Source: Sphingobacteriaceae bacterium
Lineage (GTDB): Bacteria > Bacteroidota > Bacteroidia > B-17B0 > Aurantibacillaceae
Assembly: GCA_023251695.1 (NCBI GenBank)
Contig: JAHEYE010000170.1
Coordinates: 1-7,480, forward strand
Direction: 5' to 3'
DNA length: 7,480 nucleotides
Below are positions 1-5,626 of the stretch, one piece after another. Both the position numbers and the translations under genes were made by a program. Positions within the stretch are counted from its first letter, which is position 1. Every line of letters begins with the position of its first letter. Below the pieces are notes generated by a model that saw only the letters and a program-made list of their open reading frames with translations, was not told the DNA's origin and ran no database searches.

Positions 1-1602
1 TTTCGCGCCTTCTAAGCCGGGTAAAGATTTATCGTTTTCTTTAATGTTTTCTGCGATACGCTTATTCATTTTTTGTTTTTCAACAGCTTTTTCAAATAAT
101 TCAGAAGTATTGTTTTGTCCTGCAAAATCACTGGCAGCCTTATAATATTCTTTTGTTGTTTCTGAACTTGGCGCAATTAATTTAAAAATCTGAGCAACTG
201 TATAAGCTGTATGATTTGTTTTTGATACATCCATTACTTCAATAATGTGGTACCCAAATTGTGTTTGTACAACATTGATGTCGCCAACTTTTCCTTCTAA
301 ACCTGCATTCTTGAATTCAGCCACAAATCCGGTGCTCTCATTCATCCAACCATAACTACCTCCTTTATCAACCGAACCTAAATCATCACTAACTGTTTTT
401 ACGAGTGAATCAAAAACAGCTTTCTTTTCTTTTATTAAAGTAAGTAAACTGTCGGCCGTACGTTTTGCTTGCGGAGCAGGAATTTCTTTGTTAGTTCTGG
501 GGTTTTTTAATCCAACTAAAATGTGACGCACTTTTGCTGAATCGGCAATTGATTTTATTTTTTCTAGTTTGTAAATTTTGAAATAAGCGCCTTCGTTGTA
601 CGGACCGTAAACTGTTCCAATCGGGTCTGTATAAACAGAAGAATCACGGATGATCATTGTTTTTTTGTTAAGGTCGCTGATGGTAACTTGTCCGCCTTCA
701 CTTTCCTGAGCAATATAGGTAGAATCTTCTTTAAGTGTTTTGGTTTTGAATTCATCTGCAACGCGGTTTGCGTCTTTTTCAAGATCGGTCATGTCTTTAT
801 CGCTTGGTACAACGTCAAAACTCACGTACTCAATATTTCGGGTGGTTTCGTAGCATTTGAATTGATACAGGTGATCGTTATAATACTTTTGGATTTCGTC
901 ATCATTAACTTTTACAGCCGAATCGGAAACCGAGGCATAGCGTTTCATTACAAAACCAACATTCATGTTTTTGTTTTGTGCTTTGTAAGCTTCTTTAGCT
1001 TCAGCTGTTGTAATGTATAATCCCTTTTTTACCAGGGTTGCATATTTTTCTGCTAAACGAGATTCAGCAATTCCTGTTTCGAGATTCAGCCAAAAACGTT
1101 CTGCATCCGGATTCATTCCATTCACCCATTGGTTTAATTTAATAAGATCAAGGTTTCCATCGGGTGTTGAAACAGCTTCATGAACGCGTCCTGTATTTTT
1201 ATCAGTTAATTGCTGAAGAACCATTTGATGCGGATGTACCAGCATCAAATCATACAATTCATCTTCAGGTACCGAAACACCAACCTTTTTATACTCCGGT
1301 TTTACAATTTTTTCAGAAACGAACTGATTCCAAACGATATCATTAATCTGCGTACGCATTGCATCATCCACATTAGCATTTGGGTTATTTTGCATAACGA
1401 TTCCAATTTGTTCATTTACTTTATTTGAGTATTGGGTATAATCAATATTATCGCCGGCAATTGTACCAACGGTGGTATTGCTAGAACCGAAAAGGGTACT
1501 TCCGGATCCCAATAAACTTTCAAGAATAAAAATAGCTAAGGCTAAACCTACCAAACCTACCAACAAACCTGTACGGCTACGGATTTTTTCTAATACGCTC
1601 AT
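1..1602 (-). CDS. ppiD: PpiD/SurA-type peptidylprolyl cis-trans isomerase, membrane-anchored, C-terminus cut by window edge
   Basis: The reading frame is open from the ATG at 1602-1600 to the window edge: 534 codons with no stop. Seen: a short basic N-terminus (MSVLEKIRSR), then one hydrophobic segment at about residues 12-33, so the protein is a signal-anchored inner-membrane protein with its bulk in the periplasm. Residues about 40-340 are a charged, mostly helical chaperone region of SurA_N type. Residues about 355-458 form a PpiC-type (parvulin) rotamase domain, opening with VRHILVG (358-364) and closing with GYHIIEV (450-456), the usual signature of the family. Family knowledge: such proteins bind unfolded exported proteins leaving the Sec translocon and isomerise prolyl bonds. 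Escherichia coli PpiD is 623 residues and Bacteroidota versions are often longer, so roughly 100-200 residues are missing here. The gene follows the glucosaminidase gene on the same strand after 76 bases that contain a likely promoter. The symbol is by domain architecture; a SurA-like relative is the alternative. Confidence 0.9.
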   Translation of the reverse strand, partial: MSVLEKIRSRTGLLVGLVGLALAIFILESLLGSGSTLFGSSNTTVGTIAGDNIDYTQYSNKVNEQIGIVMQNNPNANVDDAMRTQINDIVWNQFVSEKIVKPEYKKVGVSVPEDELYDLMLVHPHQMVLQQLTDKNTGRVHEAVSTPDGNLDLIKLNQWVNGMNPDAERFWLNLETGIAESRLAEKYATLVKKGLYITTAEAKEAYKAQNKNMNVGFVMKRYASVSDSAVKVNDDEIQKYYNDHLYQFKCYETTRNIEYVSFDVVPSDKDMTDLEKDANRVADEFKTKTLKEDSTYIAQESEGGQVTISDLNKKTMIIRDSSVYTDPIGTVYGPYNEGAYFKIYKLEKIKSIADSAKVRHILVGLKNPRTNKEIPAPQAKRTADSLLTLIKEKKAVFDSLVKTVSDDLGSVDKGGSYGWMNESTGFVAEFKNAGLEGKVGDINVVQTQFGYHIIEVMDVSKTNHTAYTVAQIFKLIAPSSETTKEYYKAASDFAGQNNTSELFEKAVEKQKMNKRIAENIKENDKSLPGLEGAK

Positions 1603-1621
1603 TTGTCAAAAATTAAGATTG

Positions 1622-1629
1622 CAAAGATA
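1622..1629 (-). promoter_or_regulatory. Bacteroidota-type -7 promoter box upstream of the PpiD-like gene
   Basis: On the minus strand the bases read TATCTTTG, an exact match to the Bacteroidota sigma-70 (sigma ABfr) -7 consensus TAnnTTTG. The box lies 19 bases before the ATG at 1602, which implies a leader of only about 10-15 nucleotides. No clear TTTG -33 element is seen at the expected distance; that region is a run of T with CG steps. The foldase gene can therefore probably be transcribed apart from the two genes upstream of it. Confidence 0.5.
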
Positions 1630-1635
1630 GAAGAA

Positions 1636-1667
1636 TTAGCGAAAAATGAGGATTTTTTAGCGAAAAA
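1636..1667. repeat. 11-bp direct repeat pair in the foldase promoter region
   Basis: The 11-mer TTAGCGAAAAA occurs at 1636-1646 and again at 1657-1667, identical and in the same orientation, offset by 21 bases (two helical turns). On the transcribed (minus) strand it reads TTTTTCGCTAA. The first copy lies just upstream of the -7 box and the second about where an upstream activator would bind. It could be a paired operator; chance similarity in AT-rich DNA is the alternative. The surrounding gap holds nothing else recognisable. Confidence 0.5.
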
Positions 1668-1678
1668 CGGGCAAAAAT

Positions 1679-2635
1679 CTAGTTAAATCCGTTTCCCTCT
1701 GAGGTAAGGTGTAAGGCCTGAAATGGCTTTTTGCCTCGGAGGTACAAGATTTCACCCGGTTTTAGTTCATTTTCAGGCTTTAGGTGATTGTTTTTGCATA
1801 AAACAGTAAGCTTTATACCATGAATTTGGGAAATAGACCTTAGTGTTTCACCCTTTTGCACGACATGATACGGTTCTTTAGCGCGGTCGCGTTTTGGTTC
1901 CAGAAATAACTTCTGCCCAATCTCAATTTTATCGCCACGGTTAATATCGTTGTACTGCATTAGTTTTTCCAACTCAATATTAAAATCCGATGCTATTTTA
2001 AAAAAAGAATCGCCTTGTTTAGTGATGATGAATTTACCACGGTTAAAACGGTACACTTCTCTGATGTCGAGTTCAGGCATTGCAATTTCCATTCCCGGGA
2101 ATTCAGGTTTTTCAATAAGAGGATGTTTATCTAACTCGTGTAATTTATACTTTTCAATTATATCTATTAAACGCTTTGCATATTTAGGATCGGTTGCATA
2201 ACCTGCTTCTTTTAATCCCAGGCACCAGGCTTTATAATCTGTAACGGGAATGTCGAATAGAAATGCGTAGCGTGGACGGGTTTTTAAAAACATACTGTGA
2301 TCAGTATAGGACTCTAGAACCGAATTATATTTTCTGAAACATTCCTGCACTTCTTCATCATCTTTCGAATAGGATTCACCACCCCATTCCTTTTTACATT
2401 TAATCCCAAAGTGGTTATTGGCATTTTGGGCGAGCTCACTGTTTCCGTTAGCACTCTCGAACATAGCTTGCGCCAAAACAATACTCGCAGGAATTTTATT
2501 TAAACACATTTCCTTTACGGCATCTTCTTTAAAATTTTCGATGTAATCTTTGGCGGATAATCTTTGGGAAATTCCATTTAAATGGAAAAAGCCAACCAAA
2601 ATAAAAAGAGAAATTGTATGGGAGGTGAATTTCAC
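1679..2635 (-). CDS. Exported glucosaminidase (GH73/FlgJ-like) with two LysM repeats
   Basis: This 318-residue protein is predicted to cut the glycan strands of peptidoglycan. Seen: a signal peptide at residues 1-23 (basic start, hydrophobic stretch FILVGFF, no lipobox cysteine). The catalytic domain spans about 28-165, with the probable catalytic Glu60 in AQAMFESANGNSELA, the NNHFGIKC motif (73-80), the FRKYNSVLESYTDHSMFL stretch (100-117) and the YATDPKYAKRLIDII motif (146-160). All are typical of GH73 N-acetylglucosaminidases. Two LysM peptidoglycan-binding repeats follow at about 201-246 and 256-299 (YHVVQKGETLRSIS). The start is GTG at 2635-2633; the next in-frame ATG (Met43) would remove the signal peptide, so GTG is preferred. 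It begins 4 bases after the stop of the AlkD-like gene, so the two are very likely cotranscribed and may be translationally coupled. Catalysis and LysM binding are inferred from motifs. A role in cell separation or wall turnover is plausible but not shown. Confidence 0.92.
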   Translation of the reverse strand: MKFTSHTISLFILVGFFHLNGISQRLSAKDYIENFKEDAVKEMCLNKIPASIVLAQAMFESANGNSELAQNANNHFGIKCKKEWGGESYSKDDEEVQECFRKYNSVLESYTDHSMFLKTRPRYAFLFDIPVTDYKAWCLGLKEAGYATDPKYAKRLIDIIEKYKLHELDKHPLIEKPEFPGMEIAMPELDIREVYRFNRGKFIITKQGDSFFKIASDFNIELEKLMQYNDINRGDKIEIGQKLFLEPKRDRAKEPYHVVQKGETLRSISQIHGIKLTVLCKNNHLKPENELKPGEILYLRGKKPFQALHLTSEGNGFN

Positions 2636-2639
2636 GCGA

Positions 2640-3404
2640 TTATTTATTTTTGGCTCTATAGGCCTTTCGTTTTTGCTTTAAAATATTTTTTTCTTTATCC
2701 GACATTTTTTCGATTGCTGCCGTAAAAGCTACGGGTGAAATCTTAAAAAAATTGTTGAACACAAATTTATACGTTAAAACGGGATAAACGTTGTAAGATT
2801 CGCGTAAAGTCCAACCTAAACCTTTCTGAACATAGTGTTCCTGTACCCCTAACTGCGTTGAAACCAAGGAAATAATGGTTTTAAACGGGGGGTGTTGATT
2901 TTTTGTTCGGGCATAATATAAAAGAGCTACCATCGATTGCCTTCTGAGCCATGGATTCTTATCTATGTTCCATTTTTTTAATGTTGCAAGGAAAGGTTTT
3001 TCAAATTCTTTCATCTCCAAAAACCGCGTATATAATTTGGAAAGGCCATCGGAGTGGCCCCAGTTATCTACATGTTTTACCCAACTTATCATTTTTTTAT
3101 ATAAATGCTTTTGTTCTGCTTTCTTAAAATGGTATTCCGCTAAAAGTAATCCGGCAGTTTTAATTTCATACACTTTGCTTTTAGTGAAAGCCTGATGAAT
3201 CAGATTTATCAATTCTTTTTTTTCAATCTTTAAGCCATATATATTTTTGGCAAGTAATTGTTGTGTTTGCGTGCTTACACCTAAGAATTTAAGCCGCGAA
3301 CCCATATAAGCTTCAATAGATGCCAATTGCGCATCGCTTAGTTTTGAAGCATTGTTAATTAAGCTTTCTTGTAGGTGATTTAGATATTTACTATTATTAC
3401 TCAT
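2640..3404 (-). CDS. AlkD-like DNA alkylation repair protein (HEAT-like repeat DNA glycosylase family)
   Basis: This 254-residue cytoplasmic protein is all-helical in character, with no signal peptide or membrane segment. Family knowledge: AlkD proteins are curved stacks of HEAT-like helix pairs that hold DNA and remove positively charged alkylated bases such as 3-methyladenine and 7-methylguanine. Numbered from the ATG, the family marks seen are HVDNWGHSDGL (about 111-121), which contains a Trp and an Asp where AlkD has its catalytic Trp-Asp pair; NPWLRRQSMVALLYY (about 150-164) with the DNA-contacting arginines; and YVQKGLGWTLRE (about 191-202). The C-terminus is strongly basic (KQKRKAYRAKNK). 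The ATG at 3404-3402 is chosen; an in-frame TTG just before it (3407-3405) would add one residue and is less likely. The gene is first of the leftward group and sits 4 bases ahead of the glucosaminidase gene. Alternative: a family member with a structural or DNA-binding role rather than glycosylase activity, since AlkD relatives differ in activity. Confidence 0.88.
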   Translation of the reverse strand: MSNNSKYLNHLQESLINNASKLSDAQLASIEAYMGSRLKFLGVSTQTQQLLAKNIYGLKIEKKELINLIHQAFTKSKVYEIKTAGLLLAEYHFKKAEQKHLYKKMISWVKHVDNWGHSDGLSKLYTRFLEMKEFEKPFLATLKKWNIDKNPWLRRQSMVALLYYARTKNQHPPFKTIISLVSTQLGVQEHYVQKGLGWTLRESYNVYPVLTYKFVFNNFFKISPVAFTAAIEKMSDKEKNILKQKRKAYRAKNK

Positions 3405-3436
3405 CAATTTTCTGATACAAATTTAAAAAAATAGAC
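3405..3436. promoter_or_regulatory. Compact divergent intergenic region between the AlkD-like and prolyl oligopeptidase genes
   Basis: Only 32 bases separate the two divergent start codons, so the promoters must lie partly inside the opposite genes. On the minus strand, TAAATTTG at 3418-3425 matches the TAnnTTTG -7 consensus and would start the alkD transcript about 8 bases before its ATG. The match is weakened by the AT-rich context and by the absence of a good -33 TTTG. No convincing -7 box is seen for the rightward gene. Confidence 0.35.
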
Positions 3437-5548
3437 ATGCGGAAACTTTTATCATTTATTTTAATAACCGGAAACTGCATTTATGCGCAGGATATTTTAA
3501 ATTTTGCTTATCCCGCCACAAAAAAAGTAAAACAAACCGACGACTATTTCGGAACAAAAGTGGAAGACCCTTACCGCTGGCTGGAAGATGATAACAGTGC
3601 TGAAACAAAAAAATGGGTGGAAGAAGAAAATAAAGTAACCTATGCTTATTTAAGCACCATTCCTTACCGAGATAAAATTAAAGGGCGCCTGAAAGAATTA
3701 TGGAATTACGAAAAACAAACACCTTCATTTAAACGGGGCGACCGCTTTTTCTGGTATAAAAACGACGGCTTACAAAACCAAAGTGTTTTATATACACAAA
3801 AAGATACTTGCTGCGATAAAGGTGAAATTCTCCTCGACCCAAATACATTATCGAATGATGGAACAACATCTTTAAATTCTATTTCTATTTCAAAAAATTC
3901 GCAGTATCTCGCTTATGGTATTTCAAAAGCCGGAAGCGATTGGGTGGAAGTTCATGTGATGGATATCTCAACCAAAAAAGATTTACCTGATGTAATTAAG
4001 TGGGTGAAATTTTCAGGAATAGCCTGGAAAGCAAATGGTTTTTATTACAGCCGTTACGATGAACCAAAAAGCGGAACTTACACTGCTAAAAACGAATATC
4101 ATAAAGTTTATTTTCATACTGTAGGAACAACACAAGATAAAGATCAATTAATTTACGAAAGCAAAGATCATCCTAATTGGAATTTCAGTCCGCAAACTAC
4201 ACACGACGAGCGTTTTTTAATCATTTATGTTCACGAAAGCACAAGTGGAAGTATGGTGATGGTAAAAGATTTGTCGAAAGGTAACAGCGAATTTGTAGGT
4301 ATTAGTCAGACTTTCCAATACGATTTTAATGTAGAAGAAAACATTGGATCCAATTTATTTGTACGTACCAATTGGCTCGCTCCAAAATATAAATTAGTAA
4401 AGATAGATATGAATAAACCTCAGGGAGATAGTTGGAAAGATGTAATTGGGGAAAAGGCAGACCTATTGGAAGATGTTGCATTTTGTAATAATAAAATTTT
4501 AGGAAATTATTTAAAAGATGTTTCATCGCATTTATATTTATTTAAGATAGATGGGACTTTTGAAAAGGAAATTCCTTTGCCTGATTATTGTAAATTAAAT
4601 GAAATTCATGCTGAGCGCCCCGCAAAATTCTTTACTTATTCGTTAGTTCAATTTACTTCTCCTTCCAAAAACTACATTCATACTTTTTCTAAAGACGGAA
4701 AAGATACAAGCGCGCTTACTTTTAAACCGAAAATTGAATTTAAGTCGGATGACTACATGACTGAGCAGGTTTTTTATGAAAGCAAAGACGGTACAAAAAT
4801 TCCAATGTTTATTACATATAAAAAAGGAATGACTAAAACCGGGAACAATCCATGTTTTTTATATGGTTATGGCGGATTTGATATTTCGGTTACGCCTAAT
4901 TTTAGCGCAAGTAATGCATTGTTTTTGGAAGCTGGAGGAATTTATGCTGTTGCCAATTTGCGTGGTGGTGGTGAGTATGGTGAAGACTGGCACAAAGCCG
5001 GAACCAAATGCAGGAAACAAAATGTTTTCGATGATTTTATTGCTGCTGCCAAATATTTGGTTCAAACCAGATATACAACATTCGATAAATTAGCCATACA
5101 TGGAAGAAGCAATGGTGGCTTATTAATTGGGGCTGTAATTACGCAAGAACCATCAATTGCCAAAGTTGCCTTGCCAACTGTAGGTGTTTTAGACATGCTG
5201 CGCTTTCATAAATTTACTATTGGCAGGGCCTGGAGTGTTGATTATGGCAATAGCGAGAACAAAGAAGAATTTGAATGTCTTTATAAATACTCACCATTGC
5301 ATAACCTCAAGAAAAAAGTTTATCCAGCTACAATGGTCTTAACGGGTGATCACGACGACCGTGTTGTGCCGGCGCATTCTTTTAAATTTGCGGCAACCAT
5401 GCAGGAAAATGCAAGTGGTATTCATCCAGCCTTAATCCGCATTGATGTAAATGCAGGTCATGGTGCAGGAAAGCCTACATCGAAACAAATTGATGAATTT
5501 GGTGATATGTGGAGCTTTGTTTTTTATAATTTAAACATGGTTTATTAG
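3437..5548 (+). CDS. Secreted prolyl oligopeptidase (serine peptidase family S9A)
   Basis: This 703-residue enzyme cleaves short peptides on the carboxyl side of proline. Seen: a signal peptide MRKLLSFILITGNCIYA with likely cleavage before Gln18. Cys14 is preceded by Asn, so it is not a lipobox. An N-terminal helical segment carries the family motif VEDPYRWLED (42-51). A seven-bladed beta-propeller covers about 75-430, and the alpha/beta-hydrolase domain about 435-703. The catalytic triad is complete: Ser558 in GRSNGG, Asp640 in GDHDDRVVP and His675 in NAGHGAGKP. The oxyanion Tyr476 (YGYGGF), the proline-stacking Trp599 (GRAWSVDYG) and the substrate-binding Arg642 also match mammalian prolyl oligopeptidase positions. 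The length is normal for the family, and a periplasmic form is known from Elizabethkingia (Flavobacterium) meningoseptica. The ATG at 3437 is supported by the signal peptide. It is followed at 78 bases by another exported peptidase on the same strand. A broad S9A oligopeptidase other than strict proline specificity is possible, but the Trp and Arg argue for proline. The full set of active-site residues suggests a working enzyme. Confidence 0.96.
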   Translation: MRKLLSFILITGNCIYAQDILNFAYPATKKVKQTDDYFGTKVEDPYRWLEDDNSAETKKWVEEENKVTYAYLSTIPYRDKIKGRLKELWNYEKQTPSFKRGDRFFWYKNDGLQNQSVLYTQKDTCCDKGEILLDPNTLSNDGTTSLNSISISKNSQYLAYGISKAGSDWVEVHVMDISTKKDLPDVIKWVKFSGIAWKANGFYYSRYDEPKSGTYTAKNEYHKVYFHTVGTTQDKDQLIYESKDHPNWNFSPQTTHDERFLIIYVHESTSGSMVMVKDLSKGNSEFVGISQTFQYDFNVEENIGSNLFVRTNWLAPKYKLVKIDMNKPQGDSWKDVIGEKADLLEDVAFCNNKILGNYLKDVSSHLYLFKIDGTFEKEIPLPDYCKLNEIHAERPAKFFTYSLVQFTSPSKNYIHTFSKDGKDTSALTFKPKIEFKSDDYMTEQVFYESKDGTKIPMFITYKKGMTKTGNNPCFLYGYGGFDISVTPNFSASNALFLEAGGIYAVANLRGGGEYGEDWHKAGTKCRKQNVFDDFIAAAKYLVQTRYTTFDKLAIHGRSNGGLLIGAVITQEPSIAKVALPTVGVLDMLRFHKFTIGRAWSVDYGNSENKEEFECLYKYSPLHNLKKKVYPATMVLTGDHDDRVVPAHSFKFAATMQENASGIHPALIRIDVNAGHGAGKPTSKQIDEFGDMWSFVFYNLNMVY

Positions 5549-5560
5549 GCCTTTATCGAA

Positions 5561-5578
5561 TTAGGTATTTTAGGTATT
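5561..5578. repeat. Perfect 9-bp tandem repeat upstream of the M14 peptidase gene
   Basis: TTAGGTATT is present twice head to tail, at 5561-5569 and 5570-5578. The second copy reaches into the proposed -33 element of the following gene. It begins 12 bases after the stop codon of the prolyl oligopeptidase gene. It may be a regulatory site or simply a small duplication. Confidence 0.6.
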
Positions 5579-5607
5579 GCTTTTGCAGATTAAATTCTGT
5601 ACTTTCA
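5577..5607 (+). promoter_or_regulatory. Probable Bacteroidota-type promoter of the M14 peptidase gene
   Basis: A -33 TTG at 5577-5579 is followed after 20 bases by TACTTTCA at 5600-5607, which matches the TAnnTTTG -7 consensus except for C in place of the final G and one trailing A. The spacing agrees with the usual Bacteroidota arrangement. Transcription would begin near 5613, giving a leader of about 14 nucleotides before the ATG at 5627. No Shine-Dalgarno sequence is seen. No convincing terminator hairpin lies between the two peptidase genes, so read-through from upstream remains possible. Confidence 0.4.
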
Positions 5608-5626
5608 TTAATCTAAAATTAAGCCG

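Noticed and set aside
688..1428. Rightward open frames of 60-110 codons opposite the foldase gene
   Set aside because: They are antisense to a continuous 534-codon frame with recognisable foldase domains, overlap each other and show no recognisable protein motif.
1651..1667. Possible terminator formed by a T-run, TAGCG and an A-run after the glucosaminidase gene
   Set aside because: The stem would be only A-T pairs with no GC-rich part, and it is better explained as part of the 11-bp direct repeat.
1950..3195. Rightward open frames of 76-83 codons opposite the glucosaminidase and AlkD-like genes
   Set aside because: They are antisense shadows of genes with clear family motifs, and have no promoter or family signature of their own.
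3405..3407. TTG as the start codon of the AlkD-like gene
   Set aside because: An ATG follows immediately in frame (3404-3402) and is the stronger start; the TTG would add only one residue.
3470..3481. Lipoprotein signal around Cys14 of the prolyl oligopeptidase
   Set aside because: The residue before Cys is Asn (ITGNC), which does not fit the lipobox; a signal peptidase I site after Ala17 is better.
4326..5093. Short frames on both strands inside the prolyl oligopeptidase gene
   Set aside because: The host frame carries the complete catalytic domain of an S9A enzyme; the short frames are out-of-frame readings of it.
5541..5560. Terminator around the AGGCCT palindrome after the prolyl oligopeptidase stop
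   Set aside because: The palindrome is only 6 bases, with no loop-forming stem and no clear T-run, so it cannot be supported as a terminator.
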